Assembly: GCA_025352985.1 (NCBI GenBank)
Contig: JANXRL010000098.1
Span: forward strand, 1 to 45,684
DNA from: Verrucomicrobiota bacterium
Lineage (GTDB): Bacteria > Verrucomicrobiota > Verrucomicrobiia > Opitutales > Opitutaceae
Length of the DNA stretch: 45,684 bases
Direction of reading: 5' to 3'
Under the pieces are notes generated by a model. That model had not been told where the DNA came from and did not search any database. It saw only the letters and a list, made by a program, of their open reading frames with translations. Shown here in pieces: positions 27,651 to 36,895 of this stretch; the first letter of the stretch is position 1; each line of letters opens with the position of its first letter. The position numbers were made by a program, and so were the translations under genes.

Positions 27651-28771
27651 CAGCGGAGTTTTAACGTGCCCAGCCCGACAAGGGCGCACATGAGTGAAAT
27701 GACCCAGAATCGCAGGACGACCTTGGTTTCCGGCCAACCCATTTTCTGGAAGTGATGATGAATGGGAGCCATGCGGAAAAACCGCCGGCCCTCGCCGTAA
27801 CGCCGCCGGGTGAACTTGAAATAGCCGACCTGAATGATGACGGAAACCGCCTCCACCACAAAAACCCCACCTACGATGACGAGCGTGAACGGTTGCTGCA
27901 CCATAAAAGCGATCATGCCGATCAACCCGCCCAACGCCAGCGAACCGGTGTCGCCCATGAACAGTTCCGCCGGATAGGAATTATACCATAGAAACGCCAT
28001 GCCCGCGCCGACCAGCGCGCCGCAGATCACCGCGAGTTCGCCCGTGCCAGGCACGTAGCTGATGAGCAGATATTCTGCGATTTTCGAGTTGCCCGCCGCA
28101 TAAGCCATCAGGCCGTAAACCAGCGCGACCGTGATGGTGCAACCGATGGCCAGACCGTCGAGGCCGTCCGTAAGGTTGATGGCGTTGCTGAAGCCCACGA
28201 CCCAGAAAAACATGAGCACAAACAGAGCGAGCAGACCCGCGACGCCCGCGAACTGAAACACGGGATACTTGAGGAACGGCACCCAAAGCTCGCGAATCTT
28301 GACTGCGCTCATCGGATGCCACGCGAGCGCGACTAGGGCCGCAACCGTGATGATGGTCTGCCACATCAGTTTCTCGCGCGAAGAGATGCCGTCGCGGTTT
28401 TTCTTCACGACCTTGAGGTAATCGTCGCGGAAACCGACCGCCGTGAGCGCCGTGTAAACAAAGAGCGCGACGATGACCCAGATATTTGGGGCGGCCCACA
28501 GCACCGTGCTGATAAAGACGGAAAAAAAGATGAGCAGCCCGCCCATTGTGGGCGTGTTTTTCTTGTCGAATTTCTGCGCGAGTTCGCCGGTCCGGTCGTC
28601 ATCATAGTGCTGGCCGAACTTGAGCTTGCGCAGCTTGTGGATGAGCCACGGGCCGATGATAAACCCGATGACCGTGGCGGTGCCGGCCGCCATCAGGGTG
28701 CGCAGGGTGATGAAGTGCAGCAGACGAAGCGGCCCCCAAAAGCTCTCGTAATTGGAAAGATAACTCAGCAT
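27650..28771 (-). CDS. mraY: Phospho-MurNAc-pentapeptide transferase MraY
   Basis: Polytopic membrane enzyme (373 residues, about ten helices) transferring phospho-MurNAc-pentapeptide to undecaprenyl phosphate to give lipid I. The motifs TPTMGGLLI, GFRDDYLKV (metal/catalytic aspartates), NAINLTDGLDGLAIG, MGDTGSLALGG and HHHFQKMGW are intact. The start overlaps the murF stop by 7 bases. Confidence 0.96.
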   Translation of the reverse strand: MLSYLSNYESFWGPLRLLHFITLRTLMAAGTATVIGFIIGPWLIHKLRKLKFGQHYDDDRTGELAQKFDKKNTPTMGGLLIFFSVFISTVLWAAPNIWVIVALFVYTALTAVGFRDDYLKVVKKNRDGISSREKLMWQTIITVAALVALAWHPMSAVKIRELWVPFLKYPVFQFAGVAGLLALFVLMFFWVVGFSNAINLTDGLDGLAIGCTITVALVYGLMAYAAGNSKIAEYLLISYVPGTGELAVICGALVGAGMAFLWYNSYPAELFMGDTGSLALGGLIGMIAFMVQQPFTLVIVGGVFVVEAVSVIIQVGYFKFTRRRYGEGRRFFRMAPIHHHFQKMGWPETKVVLRFWVISLMCALVGLGTLKLR

Positions 28772-30177
28772 GGGGAACTTTCATGCGCCGCAAGCGCCGC
28801 CTCCACGGTTAAAATGGATTCCAGTTGATAGCGGCGGCTTCCCTTTATGAAGACCGCCCCGCGAAATCCCGCCAGCCTCGCCTTCACCGGCTCGAGCGAG
28901 GTTACCACCTCGACCTGCGACGGGGGAATCGCGCTTTCAAGCGTTCCCTGCCGCACCGCATCCGCATCGTCGCCAATCACCATCAGATGATCGCCTTGGC
29001 GCAGGCGGATTGCCCGGCCCAGCGCACAGTGATACATCGCGGACTCGGGGCCAAGCTCACCCATGCAACCGATGACCAGCAACCGAGGCTCGGACTCGGA
29101 CGCGACGGCATAAAAGGCGTCCAGCGCATCGCCCATCGCGGCGGGATTGGCGTTGTAACAATCGAGATAGAGCAACCGTCCGTCCTCGCGCCGCAGTTCG
29201 CCGCGCAGCCTCGCTGGCAGCCAGCCTGCGAGGCGCTCTTGAATCTTCCACGGGGCAATTCCGAGCCGCAGCGCGGCGCAGATCGCGAGAACCGCGTTTT
29301 GCGCCATGCCCGCCGAAACGCGGTGCAGGTCAAACACCATCGGCGGCGGCATCCCGTAAGCGATCGCGATGGCCGTCTCGTCGTCGCGATGCGTGACAGT
29401 AAAATAAACACGGTCCTTCGGCGGTGCGGACGGACGCAACACCTCGGCTTGTTCAATGACGAGCGTGGGCACGGTCAAATCGCGAAACGCGGGAAACTGC
29501 CGGCTCTGCTCCGGAAACACCGCGACGCCACCGGCACGCACCGCGGCGGGCAAGACCGCTTTTTCGCGGGCGACGCCTTCGAGCGAGCCCAGCGCCTCGA
29601 CATGCGCGGGCGCAACCAACGTGTTAATCGTCAGGTCGGGCTCGATCATAGCCGCGAGCGGCGCCATCTCGCCGGGTCCGCTTATTCCCGCCTCGATCAC
29701 GGCAAACGTGTGCAGGGCCGGATCAAGCCTCGTTAGCGTGAGCGGCACGCCGAGATGGTTGTTGAGATTGCCTTCGGTCGCCAGCACGCCGCCCGCTTCG
29801 TCACCCAGCAGAAGCGCGAGCAGGTTTTTCGTAGAGGTCTTGCCCGCGCTTCCCGAGACACCGATCACTGGCCCGCGAAACGTTCGCCGGTGTTCCCGTG
29901 CGATCATCTGAAAAGCAGTCAACGGATCCGCGACCACGAGCTGCGGAAGCGGCGACGAGGAATCGGCCCGTGAAACCAGCGACGCGCCCGCGCCTGCCGA
30001 CCAGGCGGTCGCCAAAAAATCATGCCCGTCGCGCTTGTCGGTCTTCAACGCGATGAAAACCTGGCCCGCACGGATTTGGCGCGTGTCCATCGTAAAGCCC
30101 GAGAGTGGCGCGGACGGCAACGTCGTCCATTTACCGGATGTCCAGACAGCGAGGGTTTCTGGAGAAAAGACAGGCAC
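28765..30177 (-). CDS. murF: UDP-MurNAc-tripeptide:D-Ala-D-Ala ligase
   Basis: MurF (470 residues) completes the UDP-MurNAc-pentapeptide. Seen are FTMDTRQIRAGQVFIALKT at the N-terminal domain, IGVSGSAGKTSTKNLL as the ATP loop, NHLGVPLTL, EAGISGPGEMAPLA, and DCYNANPAAMGDALD. In the ATP loop the more usual S-N-G-K-T reads S-A-G-K-T, a variant also met in family members. It is followed by mraY (7-base overlap) and preceded by murE (6-base gap). Confidence 0.95.
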   Translation of the reverse strand: MPVFSPETLAVWTSGKWTTLPSAPLSGFTMDTRQIRAGQVFIALKTDKRDGHDFLATAWSAGAGASLVSRADSSSPLPQLVVADPLTAFQMIAREHRRTFRGPVIGVSGSAGKTSTKNLLALLLGDEAGGVLATEGNLNNHLGVPLTLTRLDPALHTFAVIEAGISGPGEMAPLAAMIEPDLTINTLVAPAHVEALGSLEGVAREKAVLPAAVRAGGVAVFPEQSRQFPAFRDLTVPTLVIEQAEVLRPSAPPKDRVYFTVTHRDDETAIAIAYGMPPPMVFDLHRVSAGMAQNAVLAICAALRLGIAPWKIQERLAGWLPARLRGELRREDGRLLYLDCYNANPAAMGDALDAFYAVASESEPRLLVIGCMGELGPESAMYHCALGRAIRLRQGDHLMVIGDDADAVRQGTLESAIPPSQVEVVTSLEPVKARLAGFRGAVFIKGSRRYQLESILTVEAALAAHESSPC

Positions 30178-30183
30178 GTCAGG

Positions 30184-31677
30184 TCATCCCTTGGAGATTT
30201 TTTTGATGTCGATAAGCTCACGCGCGACCTGGCGGTCGTCGAACGGGCTGACGGTGTCGGCAAACTCCTGATAAGTCTCGTGACCCTTTCCCGCGATGAG
30301 CAAACAATCTCCCGGCTTAGCCATGTCGAGCGCGAGGCTGATAGCGCGGCGGCGGTCCTCGATCCAGGCGATCTTGAGCGGCGCGGTGACGCCCGCTTGC
30401 ATGTCGTTGAAAATCTGAGTGATGGTCTCATTACGCGGATTGTCCGCGGTGGCGAAGGCGAAATCGGCAAACTGCTGCACGGCCTTGACCATGAGCGGCC
30501 GCTTGGTGCGGTCGCGGTTGCCGCCGCAGCCGAAGACCACGAGCAGGCGACCGGGCGTGATGGCGCGCAGCATGCCGAGCGCGTTGGTGAGCGCGTCGTC
30601 GGTGTGTGCGTAATCAACCAGGACGTTGAACGCCTGTCCTTCCTCGATGCGCTCCATGCGACCGGGCACTCCCTTGAACGCGCGGAGCTTCGCCAGGAAA
30701 ACTTGCGGATCACGACCGAGTCCCCACGCGGTGGCGACGGCGGCGAGCAGGTTGCTCACATTGTAGCGGCCGATCATCGGCGAATCCACGAGCATCTCGC
30801 CCTGCGGCCAGAGGAGCTTGAAGGTCGTATTCTTGAAGTTGAGCGAGACGTTTTCCGCGCGCACGCTGGCCTCCACCCGTTCGCCGTAGGTGACGACTCG
30901 GACGGACGGCATCTCGTCTCCGATCTTGGCCACAAGCTGCCGTCCGTAGGGATCGTCACAGTTGATGATCGCGACCTTGGGCTCGGCGCCGGTGTGCCCG
31001 GTGAAGAGACGGGTCTTCACATCGAAGTAGGCTTCCATTGACTTGTGATAATCGAGATGGTCGCGCGTAAGGTTGGTGAAAACAGCCGCGCCAAACTGCA
31101 GGCCGAGAACGCGCTGCTGGTCGATGCCATGCGAGCTCACCTCCATGACCGCCTGGCGGCAGCCGGCATCCCGCATTTGCGCGAGCATGCCGTAGATGTC
31201 GAGCGACTCGGGCGTGGTCTTGAACGAAGGCACCGTGCGCACGCCGAGGTCGTAGTTGATAGTCCCGAGCAGACCCACGCGTTGGTCGCCGTTGAGGAAG
31301 TGTTTGATGAGATGGGTTACGGTCGTCTTGCCGTTAGTGCCAGTTACTCCGACGACCTGCATATCGCGATCGGGAAACTTGTAGAAAAGCTGGGCCACGC
31401 GCGCGAGCGTGGCGCGCGCGTCGGCGACCTGAAGAAAGGTGACCTTGGACGGCACGTGGGCCGGCATCTTCTGCGTGACGATGGCAACCGCCCCGCGGTT
31501 GATGGCCTCGTCGATGAACGACGAACCGTCGCTGCGTAGTCCGGGCAGCGCGAAGTAAAGCACGCCGGGCACCACGCGACGGCTGTCCATGACGATGCCG
31601 GAGATCGGCTGGTCGAAGGAGCCTTTCACCGCGATCACCTCGTTTTCGTTAAGATAATCGGATAGTTTTGGAGCCAT
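30184..31677 (-). CDS. murE: UDP-MurNAc-L-Ala-D-Glu:meso-diaminopimelate ligase
   Basis: MurE (497 residues from the ATG at 31677) adds the third amino acid of the stem peptide. GVTGTNGKTTVTHLIKHFL is the ATP loop, TTPESL and EVSSHGIDQQRV bind the UDP substrate, and TADNPRNE holds the DNPR motif that selects meso-diaminopimelate, which indicates a Gram-negative type A1-gamma wall. An in-frame ATG at 31785 overlaps the ftsI stop as ATGA and would add 36 residues rich in Arg and Ala; that overlap makes the longer form possible, but family alignment from memory favours MAPKLSDYL as the start. If the short form is right, 104 bases between ftsI and murE are untranslated. Confidence 0.94.
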   Translation of the reverse strand: MAPKLSDYLNENEVIAVKGSFDQPISGIVMDSRRVVPGVLYFALPGLRSDGSSFIDEAINRGAVAIVTQKMPAHVPSKVTFLQVADARATLARVAQLFYKFPDRDMQVVGVTGTNGKTTVTHLIKHFLNGDQRVGLLGTINYDLGVRTVPSFKTTPESLDIYGMLAQMRDAGCRQAVMEVSSHGIDQQRVLGLQFGAAVFTNLTRDHLDYHKSMEAYFDVKTRLFTGHTGAEPKVAIINCDDPYGRQLVAKIGDEMPSVRVVTYGERVEASVRAENVSLNFKNTTFKLLWPQGEMLVDSPMIGRYNVSNLLAAVATAWGLGRDPQVFLAKLRAFKGVPGRMERIEEGQAFNVLVDYAHTDDALTNALGMLRAITPGRLLVVFGCGGNRDRTKRPLMVKAVQQFADFAFATADNPRNETITQIFNDMQAGVTAPLKIAWIEDRRRAISLALDMAKPGDCLLIAGKGHETYQEFADTVSPFDDRQVARELIDIKKISKG

Positions 31678-31781
31678 TTTGAAAACACGCTGACCTACGG
31701 AATCCAAGCGCCGGGCGCGACCTGCTGCGGCGCGTGGCTGGAAGGCGTTTATGAGGGTATGGTTTTGGGTGAGGTAGCCGA

Positions 31782-33590
31782 TCATCGACGGCCTCCATCC
31801 ATGACCAGCAAATTGCGTCCCGGTTCGACCACGGGCTTGATGTCCATGTATTGGATCAGCTGCTCGCCGATGCGCTTGAAGCTGGGGGCTGCCACGGTGG
31901 AACCATAGGCAATACGGCCATTGGGCACCTTGGCGTCATCGACGATTACGGAAATAACCACTCGGGGCCGACTCGCGGGGAAGAAACCCACGAACGAGCC
32001 CACGTGATTGTGCTCGGAGTAGTGTCCGTTGATGAGCTTCTGGGCGGTGCCGGTTTTGCCGGCGACCTCGAAGTTCGGAATCGCCGCCATGGGCGCGGTG
32101 CCTTCGGGCGAAGCCACGCCTTCAAGCATGCGGGCCATCTGCTCGGCGGTGCGCGTCGTGACCACATGGCGGCGCACGGAACCGATAAAATTATAAACCA
32201 CTTCGCCAGAGGCGTCACGCACCTGGCGGATGATCTGCGGGCGCATCAATACTCCGCCGCTGGCGATCGCCGCCATCGCATAGTGGATCTGGATCGGCGT
32301 CGCCGAAATGCTGTAGCCGGCCGGAATACGGGTGATGTCAACGCCGCTCCATTTGTCCGGCGTGTTCAGAAAACCGCTAACCTCGCCGCCGAAGGGAAAG
32401 CCGCTTTTTTCACCGAAGCCGAAGGCGCGGGCGTAGTGGTAAACACCGTCCTCGCCGAGCAGCATGCCGAGCTGGGCCGCGCCGACGTTGCTGGAGTGGC
32501 TGATGATCTCCGCAACCGAAAGCGGGTGATCGAAATTGTGGTCGTCGCGCATAAAGCGGCGCGGCTTGCCCTTGTAGTCGATGGAGTCGATTGAACAGTT
32601 GAAATGGGCTCCCGGTGTCGTGAGTCCTTCATTGAGCGCGCCGGAAGCGGAAACGATCTTGAAGGTCGAGCCGGGGTCGAGCACATCGGTGATCGAGATG
32701 TTGCGCATGCTACCCATCTCGTCCTTAGTGAGCGTGTTGTATCCGTTGAGATTGAACGACGGGTAGTTGGCCATCGCAAGGACGAAGCCGGTGTTGGGCT
32801 CGCTCACGATCACGGAGACTTTGGCGGGGTTGAATTTTTTGACGATCTCCGCGATCTCCTGCTCAACGATATGCTGGACCGCCGAGTCGATGGAGAGCAC
32901 CACGCTGTAGCCCGCAGTGGCTGCAACCTCGCGGGTCCGGAACTGGGCCAGTTCGCGACGCAGGCCGTCCTTCTCGGATTCGCGCCAGCCATCCTGGCCG
33001 CGAAGATAAAAATCGGCGAAGCTTTCGATACCCGCAGCCGCCTGGCCTTCCTTGTTCACATAGCCGATGAGGTGTGCGGCCATCGAATCGTGAGGATAGG
33101 CGCGACGAAACGTGCGGTGGCCGTAAACGCCCTTGATATCGAGCTTGTTGATCTGGTCGTAGGTGGATTCCTCGACCTCCTCGCTCAACTTCGTCCAGCG
33201 GATCTTGCGGTCTTCCTCGCTTTTGTCGTCAGGAGCAGCCGCGCGGGTCTTTTCGCTGAACACCTTCGCGAGGCCCTCGACGGGCATCTTCAACATCGCG
33301 GCAAGACGTGGCCACTTGGCCTCGTCTTCTTTGCGGAGCGCCTGCGGATCGACGCCGAGAACGATGAGCGAACGCGAAGTCGCCAGCGTATCGCCGCGCA
33401 TGTCAAGGATGTCTCCGCGCCGCGCAGACTCGACGGTGATCTGACGTCGCGCACGGTCCACGAAGCCCACCAGTTTATCGCGATCCAACACATGGAGATC
33501 GACCAGGCGCAGCGCAACACCGGCAAAGCTGGCCAGGACAACGAAGCCCAGCAGCACAATGCGATAGTTGGATGCGAAGCCTTTGGACAT
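31782..33590 (-). CDS. ftsI: Division-specific transpeptidase FtsI (PBP3)
   Basis: Class B penicillin-binding protein of 602 residues. A short cytoplasmic tail and one transmembrane helix (residues 11-30) precede the pedestal domain with RGDILDMRGDTLA. The transpeptidase triad is S308-T-F-K311, S366-S-N368 and K512-T-G-T515. It crosslinks septal peptidoglycan with FtsW. An insertion around residues 100-145 with charged residues is of a kind that varies between phyla. It lies between the ftsL-like gene (5-base gap) and murE. Confidence 0.93.
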   Translation of the reverse strand: MSKGFASNYRIVLLGFVVLASFAGVALRLVDLHVLDRDKLVGFVDRARRQITVESARRGDILDMRGDTLATSRSLIVLGVDPQALRKEDEAKWPRLAAMLKMPVEGLAKVFSEKTRAAAPDDKSEEDRKIRWTKLSEEVEESTYDQINKLDIKGVYGHRTFRRAYPHDSMAAHLIGYVNKEGQAAAGIESFADFYLRGQDGWRESEKDGLRRELAQFRTREVAATAGYSVVLSIDSAVQHIVEQEIAEIVKKFNPAKVSVIVSEPNTGFVLAMANYPSFNLNGYNTLTKDEMGSMRNISITDVLDPGSTFKIVSASGALNEGLTTPGAHFNCSIDSIDYKGKPRRFMRDDHNFDHPLSVAEIISHSSNVGAAQLGMLLGEDGVYHYARAFGFGEKSGFPFGGEVSGFLNTPDKWSGVDITRIPAGYSISATPIQIHYAMAAIASGGVLMRPQIIRQVRDASGEVVYNFIGSVRRHVVTTRTAEQMARMLEGVASPEGTAPMAAIPNFEVAGKTGTAQKLINGHYSEHNHVGSFVGFFPASRPRVVISVIVDDAKVPNGRIAYGSTVAAPSFKRIGEQLIQYMDIKPVVEPGRNLLVMDGGRR

Positions 33591-33595
33591 CGGTA

Positions 33596-33997
33596 TCAGC
33601 GGTAAATGGTGGGAAGCCGGAAGCGCACCGGGGCGACGGTCGCGTTTTCAGCGGCGAAAACCTCGGCGTTGTTGCGCGCGGCGAGGCGGCGCTCGGCGGA
33701 TTCGTTGACCCGAACGACCTGCGGCTCGCGCGGCTGCACCAGACCCAGACTCCAATCCGCGTTGCGACGGTTCAACACCGTGATCGTCTGCTCTTCGGTC
33801 ATCTGCGTGTTGAGTTCGGACATGTGGCGCTCGGTCTCGGCGATGCGCTGTTCGAGAAACTTGGTGTTGTTGGCGGTGACCGAAATCTGGTGGCGCAGCC
33901 AAACCGTGCCCAGGCCGATGGACCCGCTGAAGCAGATCATGACCAGAGTATAGACGAGGAGCTGGTTCACAAAGGCGTTTTTGTCGGTCTTGTTCAT
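33596..33997 (-). CDS. ftsL: FtsL-like bitopic division protein
   Basis: A 133-residue protein with a short charged N-terminus, one transmembrane helix (QLLVYTLVMICFSGSIGLGTVWL, residues 12-34) and a heptad-like coiled coil (TKFLEQRIAETERHMSELN). FtsL sequences are too divergent for motif recognition, so the call rests on topology and on the position between rsmH and ftsI, where ftsL lies in most bacteria. It would form a complex with FtsQ and FtsB that activates FtsWI. Confidence 0.7.
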   Translation of the reverse strand: MNKTDKNAFVNQLLVYTLVMICFSGSIGLGTVWLRHQISVTANNTKFLEQRIAETERHMSELNTQMTEEQTITVLNRRNADWSLGLVQPREPQVVRVNESAERRLAARNNAEVFAAENATVAPVRFRLPTIYR

Positions 33998-34036
33998 GGC
34001 GGGAGGCGGGTCGAAAAAATCGGGGTGGAGTGAGGT

Positions 34037-34957
34037 TTAGAGTTTGCGGATGGCGCGCAGCTTCGATGAACGGCTGCGGGGATTGAGGGCGATCTCGGTG
34101 TCGGCCGGGGTGACCGGGCGGCGCGTGAGCGGCTCGGCAGATTTCTCTCGCAGGTCCTGCGGGCGATGATCGTCGAGCCCCTCGGGCAAGCCGCAGAGAC
34201 GGCGGAAAAACTGTTTGGCGATGCGGTCTTCGAGGGAGTGAAAGCTGATGACCACGAGCACTCCGCCGCGGTTGAGCCGGTCGAAGGCGGCGGGCAGCGC
34301 GCGCTCGATGGCGCCGAGCTCGTCGTTCACGGCGATACGGATGCCCTGGAAGGCGCGGGTGGCCGGATGGATCTTTGAGGTGAAGCGGTCGCGGGGCGGG
34401 ATCGCCTCGGAAACAAGCAACGCAAGCGACGCAGTGCGCGCCAGTTTGCCGGTGCCGCGGGCGGCGACGATGGCACGCACGACATGGCGCCAGTTCTTTT
34501 CCTCACCATAGTCGCGCACAGCGCGAACGAGCATCTCCTCGGTGGCGGTTTCAAGCCAGAGAGAGGCGGGCACACCCGCACGCGGGTCCATGCGCATGTC
34601 GGCCGAGGCGTCGTTACGGAATGAGAAACCGCGCTCGGTTTCATCGAGTTGAAACGAGGAAACCCCCACGTCGAAAAGGATGCCGTCGAAACCGTCGGCC
34701 GGCAGTTCGCCAAGGCGGCCAAAGTCGCGGTCGATCAGCGCGAAATTGCCCTCGAACTCGACGCGCAGCGCCTCGGCGCGCGGTTGTGCGGCAGGATCGC
34801 GGTCGAGAGCCACCACCTTGATGCCCGGGGCGGCCTCCAGAATGGCGCGGGTGTGGCCACCGCCGCCAAAGGTCGCGTCGAGATAGCGGCCGCCGGTGCG
34901 GGGCGCGAGCAGGTCGAGCACTTCACGCAACAGAACAGGTTGGTGGCCGGGAGTCAT
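34037..34957 (-). CDS. rsmH: 16S rRNA (cytosine1402-N4)-methyltransferase RsmH
   Basis: RsmH/MraW (306 residues) methylates N4 of C1402 in the decoding centre of 16S r[18 protein letters not shown] opens the protein, [16 protein letters not shown] is the SAM motif, [22 protein letters not shown] (read in two parts) the family block, and the C-terminus has [14 protein letters not shown] and [16 protein letters not shown]. An ATG at 34984 would add nine residues; the one at 34957 ([10 protein letters not shown]) is preferred. Second or third gene of the division operon. Confidence 0.95.
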   Translation of the reverse strand: MTPGHQPVLLREVLDLLAPRTGGRYLDATFGGGGHTRAILEAAPGIKVVALDRDPAAQPRAEALRVEFEGNFALIDRDFGRLGELPADGFDGILFDVGVSSFQLDETERGFSFRNDASADMRMDPRAGVPASLWLETATEEMLVRAVRDYGEEKNWRHVVRAIVAARGTGKLARTASLALLVSEAIPPRDRFTSKIHPATRAFQGIRIAVNDELGAIERALPAAFDRLNRGGVLVVISFHSLEDRIAKQFFRRLCGLPEGLDDHRPQDLREKSAEPLTRRPVTPADTEIALNPRSRSSKLRAIRKL

Positions 34958-34973
34958 GCGAGCGATGGGCGCT

Positions 34974-35204
34974 TCAAGCAGCATGGCGCACGGCGGCCGA
35001 CGACAGGGGCAAACGCGATTGGCAGAAAAGCGACCCGCAGAGCCAGACCGGACGCGCAGCCAAGGCGACGGCGAGGTTGCTCTGCTCGAAACGGACGCAG
35101 GCCGCTAGGGCCGCGGGGGACGACGCAAGGCTACGCTGGCGGCGCCCGAGCCGGCCCGGCAGCGCCAGCGAGCGGATCGGAAGAAGGAGACGTTTGGCGC
35201 GCAT
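34974..35204 (-). CDS. Small unknown reading frame between mraZ and rsmH
   Basis: A 76-codon frame starting three bases after the mraZ stop and ending inside the first codons of the longer rsmH form. It begins [19 protein letters not shown] and is rich in Arg, Leu and Ala; no domain or clear signal peptide is seen. Position and phase suggest it couples translation of mraZ to rsmH, but its composition is also what a GC-rich spacer gives by chance. Call it possible only. Confidence 0.3.
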   Translation of the reverse strand: MRAKRLLLPIRSLALPGRLGRRQRSLASSPAALAACVRFEQSNLAVALAARPVWLCGSLFCQSRLPLSSAAVRHAA

Positions 35205-35207
35205 AGG

Positions 35208-35660
35208 TTAGATTCCGATGCGGCGCATCAAATCGCCGAAGTTCTCACCGGCGGTGCGCTGTTCCACTCGGCTCCAACGGTCGGGGCTGTAGAGGCTAAA
35301 TTTTGTCAACGAGCCCACCAGCACGGCGTCCTTTGCGATGCCGGCATGCGTAAGCAAATCGCCGTTAAGCATGATGCGCCCCTGCTTGTCGAAACCCAGG
35401 ATCTGCGTCTGCGAGAAAAAGCGGGCGGCGAAATCCTGGGCCGAACCATCCGACAGCGCGATCGCCTCAATCTTAGCGCGAAGCTTGGCTACCTCGGAAG
35501 GCGGCAGGATGGCAATGTAGCCGTCAGGATGCGGAGTCGCGAGAAACTGCTCCCCTTCATCGTGTGCGGAACGCCACGCCGACGGAATCGTGACACGATT
35601 TTTGTCGTCGAGCGCGTGCCTGAAAAGGCCGGTGTAGGAAGCTGTGCCGATTTGAGCCAT
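35208..35660 (-). CDS. mraZ: MraZ, transcriptional regulator of the dcw operon
   Basis: MraZ (150 residues) has two AbrB-like beta-barrel halves, each with the D-x-x-x-R motif: LDDKNRVTIPSAWR near residues 16-29 and LGFDKQGRIMLNGDLL in the second half. It forms a ring that binds direct repeats upstream of its own gene and represses the cluster in bacteria where it was studied. The ATG at 35660 (MAQIGTASYTGLFRH) fits the family; an upstream ATG at 35705 would run through the predicted MraZ boxes. First gene of the dcw operon, with a transposon inserted about 80-120 bases upstream. Confidence 0.95.
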   Translation of the reverse strand: MAQIGTASYTGLFRHALDDKNRVTIPSAWRSAHDEGEQFLATPHPDGYIAILPPSEVAKLRAKIEAIALSDGSAQDFAARFFSQTQILGFDKQGRIMLNGDLLTHAGIAKDAVLVGSLTKFSLYSPDRWSRVEQRTAGENFGDLMRRIGI

Positions 35661-35684
35661 TGGAGCATGGAGAACCGCTAAGCC

Positions 35685-35720
35685 CTCCACTATGCTCCAT
35701 TTCAACCCATTTTAACCCAC
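35685..35720 (-). promoter_or_regulatory. MraZ-binding repeats in the dcw promoter region
   Basis: On the minus strand, four TGGR units (TGGG, TGGG, TGGA, TGGA) repeat at exact 10-base spacing at about 35716-35719, 35706-35709, 35696-35699 and 35686-35689. TGGGN repeats with 5-base spacers are the known MraZ operator. A TTGACT that could be a -35 box lies just upstream (minus strand, near 35724-35729). The boxes overlap where RNA polymerase would bind, consistent with autorepression. Confidence 0.75.
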
Positions 35721-35780
35721 GCTAGTCAAGACAACTTGGAGGTAAATCACTCATTTTGGGGCGAAAAAATTTATCACTTG

Positions 35781-36082
35781 TGTAAAAAGTCACTTTCCAC
35801 TGTAAGACGGTAGAAGTCATACCGACAGGCCCCAAGTCATGCCGACGGACGATGAGGTGACTACTTTTTTAACTCACTAAACATAAGTGTGATAAAAATA
35901 ATAAGGCACCAACTTATACCTGCCGTTTTACGGATTGCCATAGGTCTCAATTTACAGAAAACTACGGTAAACGCTCCAAATTGGAAATTTTCCCGCAAGT
36001 TTCTGCCCTAAAATGTCCTAAGTCATGCCGACGGCGGGCGGCGAATCGCGTTTCCGTCAGGCAGGGAAGAAGTCATGCCGAC
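35781..36082. repeat. Left end of a Tn7-like transposon with four putative TnsB sites
   Basis: Four direct copies of aagtcatRccgac occur at 35814-35826, 35834-35846, 36020-36032 and 36070-36082; the first two are exactly 20 bases apart, the last two 50. Part of a fifth (aagtcac at 35787) lies further left. Such spaced direct repeats next to a TGT terminus are the layout of Tn7-family ends bound by TnsB. Candidate termini are TGTAAGAC at 35801 or TGTAAAAA at 35781; the other end is outside the window, so the exact tip and target duplication cannot be fixed. The stretch 35860-36000 is AT-rich and has no gene. Confidence 0.65.
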
Positions 36083-36244
36083 GAGAAATTTAGCCGGTTA
36101 AAATCACCGCGAAAGTTTCTTTCTAAAAATTCGGGCACGGGCGCCAATCCGAGGAAGTGGCCGGTATCAGGGTTCTATGCACCTGAACACCACACCATCG
36201 CCGACGCCACCGACGGCACGCGCTTTCAACGCTAACCATTCACC

Positions 36245-36895
36245 ATGGACGACCAGGTATTCCGGCAAATCACTCGTGTCCGCGACTATTTCAGCGACAC
36301 GAAGAACTACCACCAGCTGCTTCAGCATGCCTCGACCGAGGCTTCGCTGTATCGCTGGTTCTCCTCTCAAAGTCGTTCCATGCCACGAGGGAATCTAGCC
36401 GAAGATCTGGTCAACGACCTGATCCAGCAGGTCTTGGAGGAAGACCCGCGCTCCCCCACCCGGAGAAAAATCCCCGACCACGTCGAAGTCGGCCTGGCAC
36501 TCCGCCAGCACCTGCGCAGCAAGTTCAGCGCCCTGTCCCGCTCGAAGGAAAATCGCACCCTACAACGAGAAACAGACCTGGCCAACGCCCAAGACGAAGA
36601 CGGTTCCCGCGAATCCCCATTAGAATATACCGTTCCCCTGTGGGGCCAGCCCGATGAAGACGACGACGAGCAAAAAACTGCAGCGATGAGCCGGATCGAC
36701 CGTTTCCTCAGCTTCATCGCCGGCGACCATCTTCTCTGTGCCATGATCAATCTAGCCCGAGACGAAAATCTTTATAAACCGGACGAACTTATAGCACGTC
36801 GGCTCGACGTGACCGTAAAGGACATCTATATTACCAAGAAGAGACTGAAATCCGCACGGCAGCGCTTCGCAAAATCCGAACAAAATCAAAAATGA
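36245..36895 (+). CDS. Sigma-70-like factor in transposon cassette
   Basis: A 216-residue protein with the layout of a small sigma factor. AEDLVNDLIQQVLEE followed by HVEVGLALRQHLRSKFSALSRSKENR resembles region 2 (core binding and -10 recognition), an acidic linker lies at 115-145, and DELIARRLDVTVKDIYITKKRLKSARQRF at the end resembles the region 4 helix-turn-helix. The match is by pattern, so a sigma-like DNA-binding regulator is the safer claim. It is the first gene of a three-gene plus-strand cassette beside the transposon end, and its stop overlaps the next start (ATGA at 36892-36895). The ribosome-binding site is weak. Confidence 0.55.
   Translation: MDDQVFRQITRVRDYFSDTKNYHQLLQHASTEASLYRWFSSQSRSMPRGNLAEDLVNDLIQQVLEEDPRSPTRRKIPDHVEVGLALRQHLRSKFSALSRSKENRTLQRETDLANAQDEDGSRESPLEYTVPLWGQPDEDDDEQKTAAMSRIDRFLSFIAGDHLLCAMINLARDENLYKPDELIARRLDVTVKDIYITKKRLKSARQRFAKSEQNQK

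Noticed and set aside
35981-36235. 84-codon frame within the transposon left end
   Set aside because: It runs through the putative TnsB-binding repeats and has no protein-like composition.
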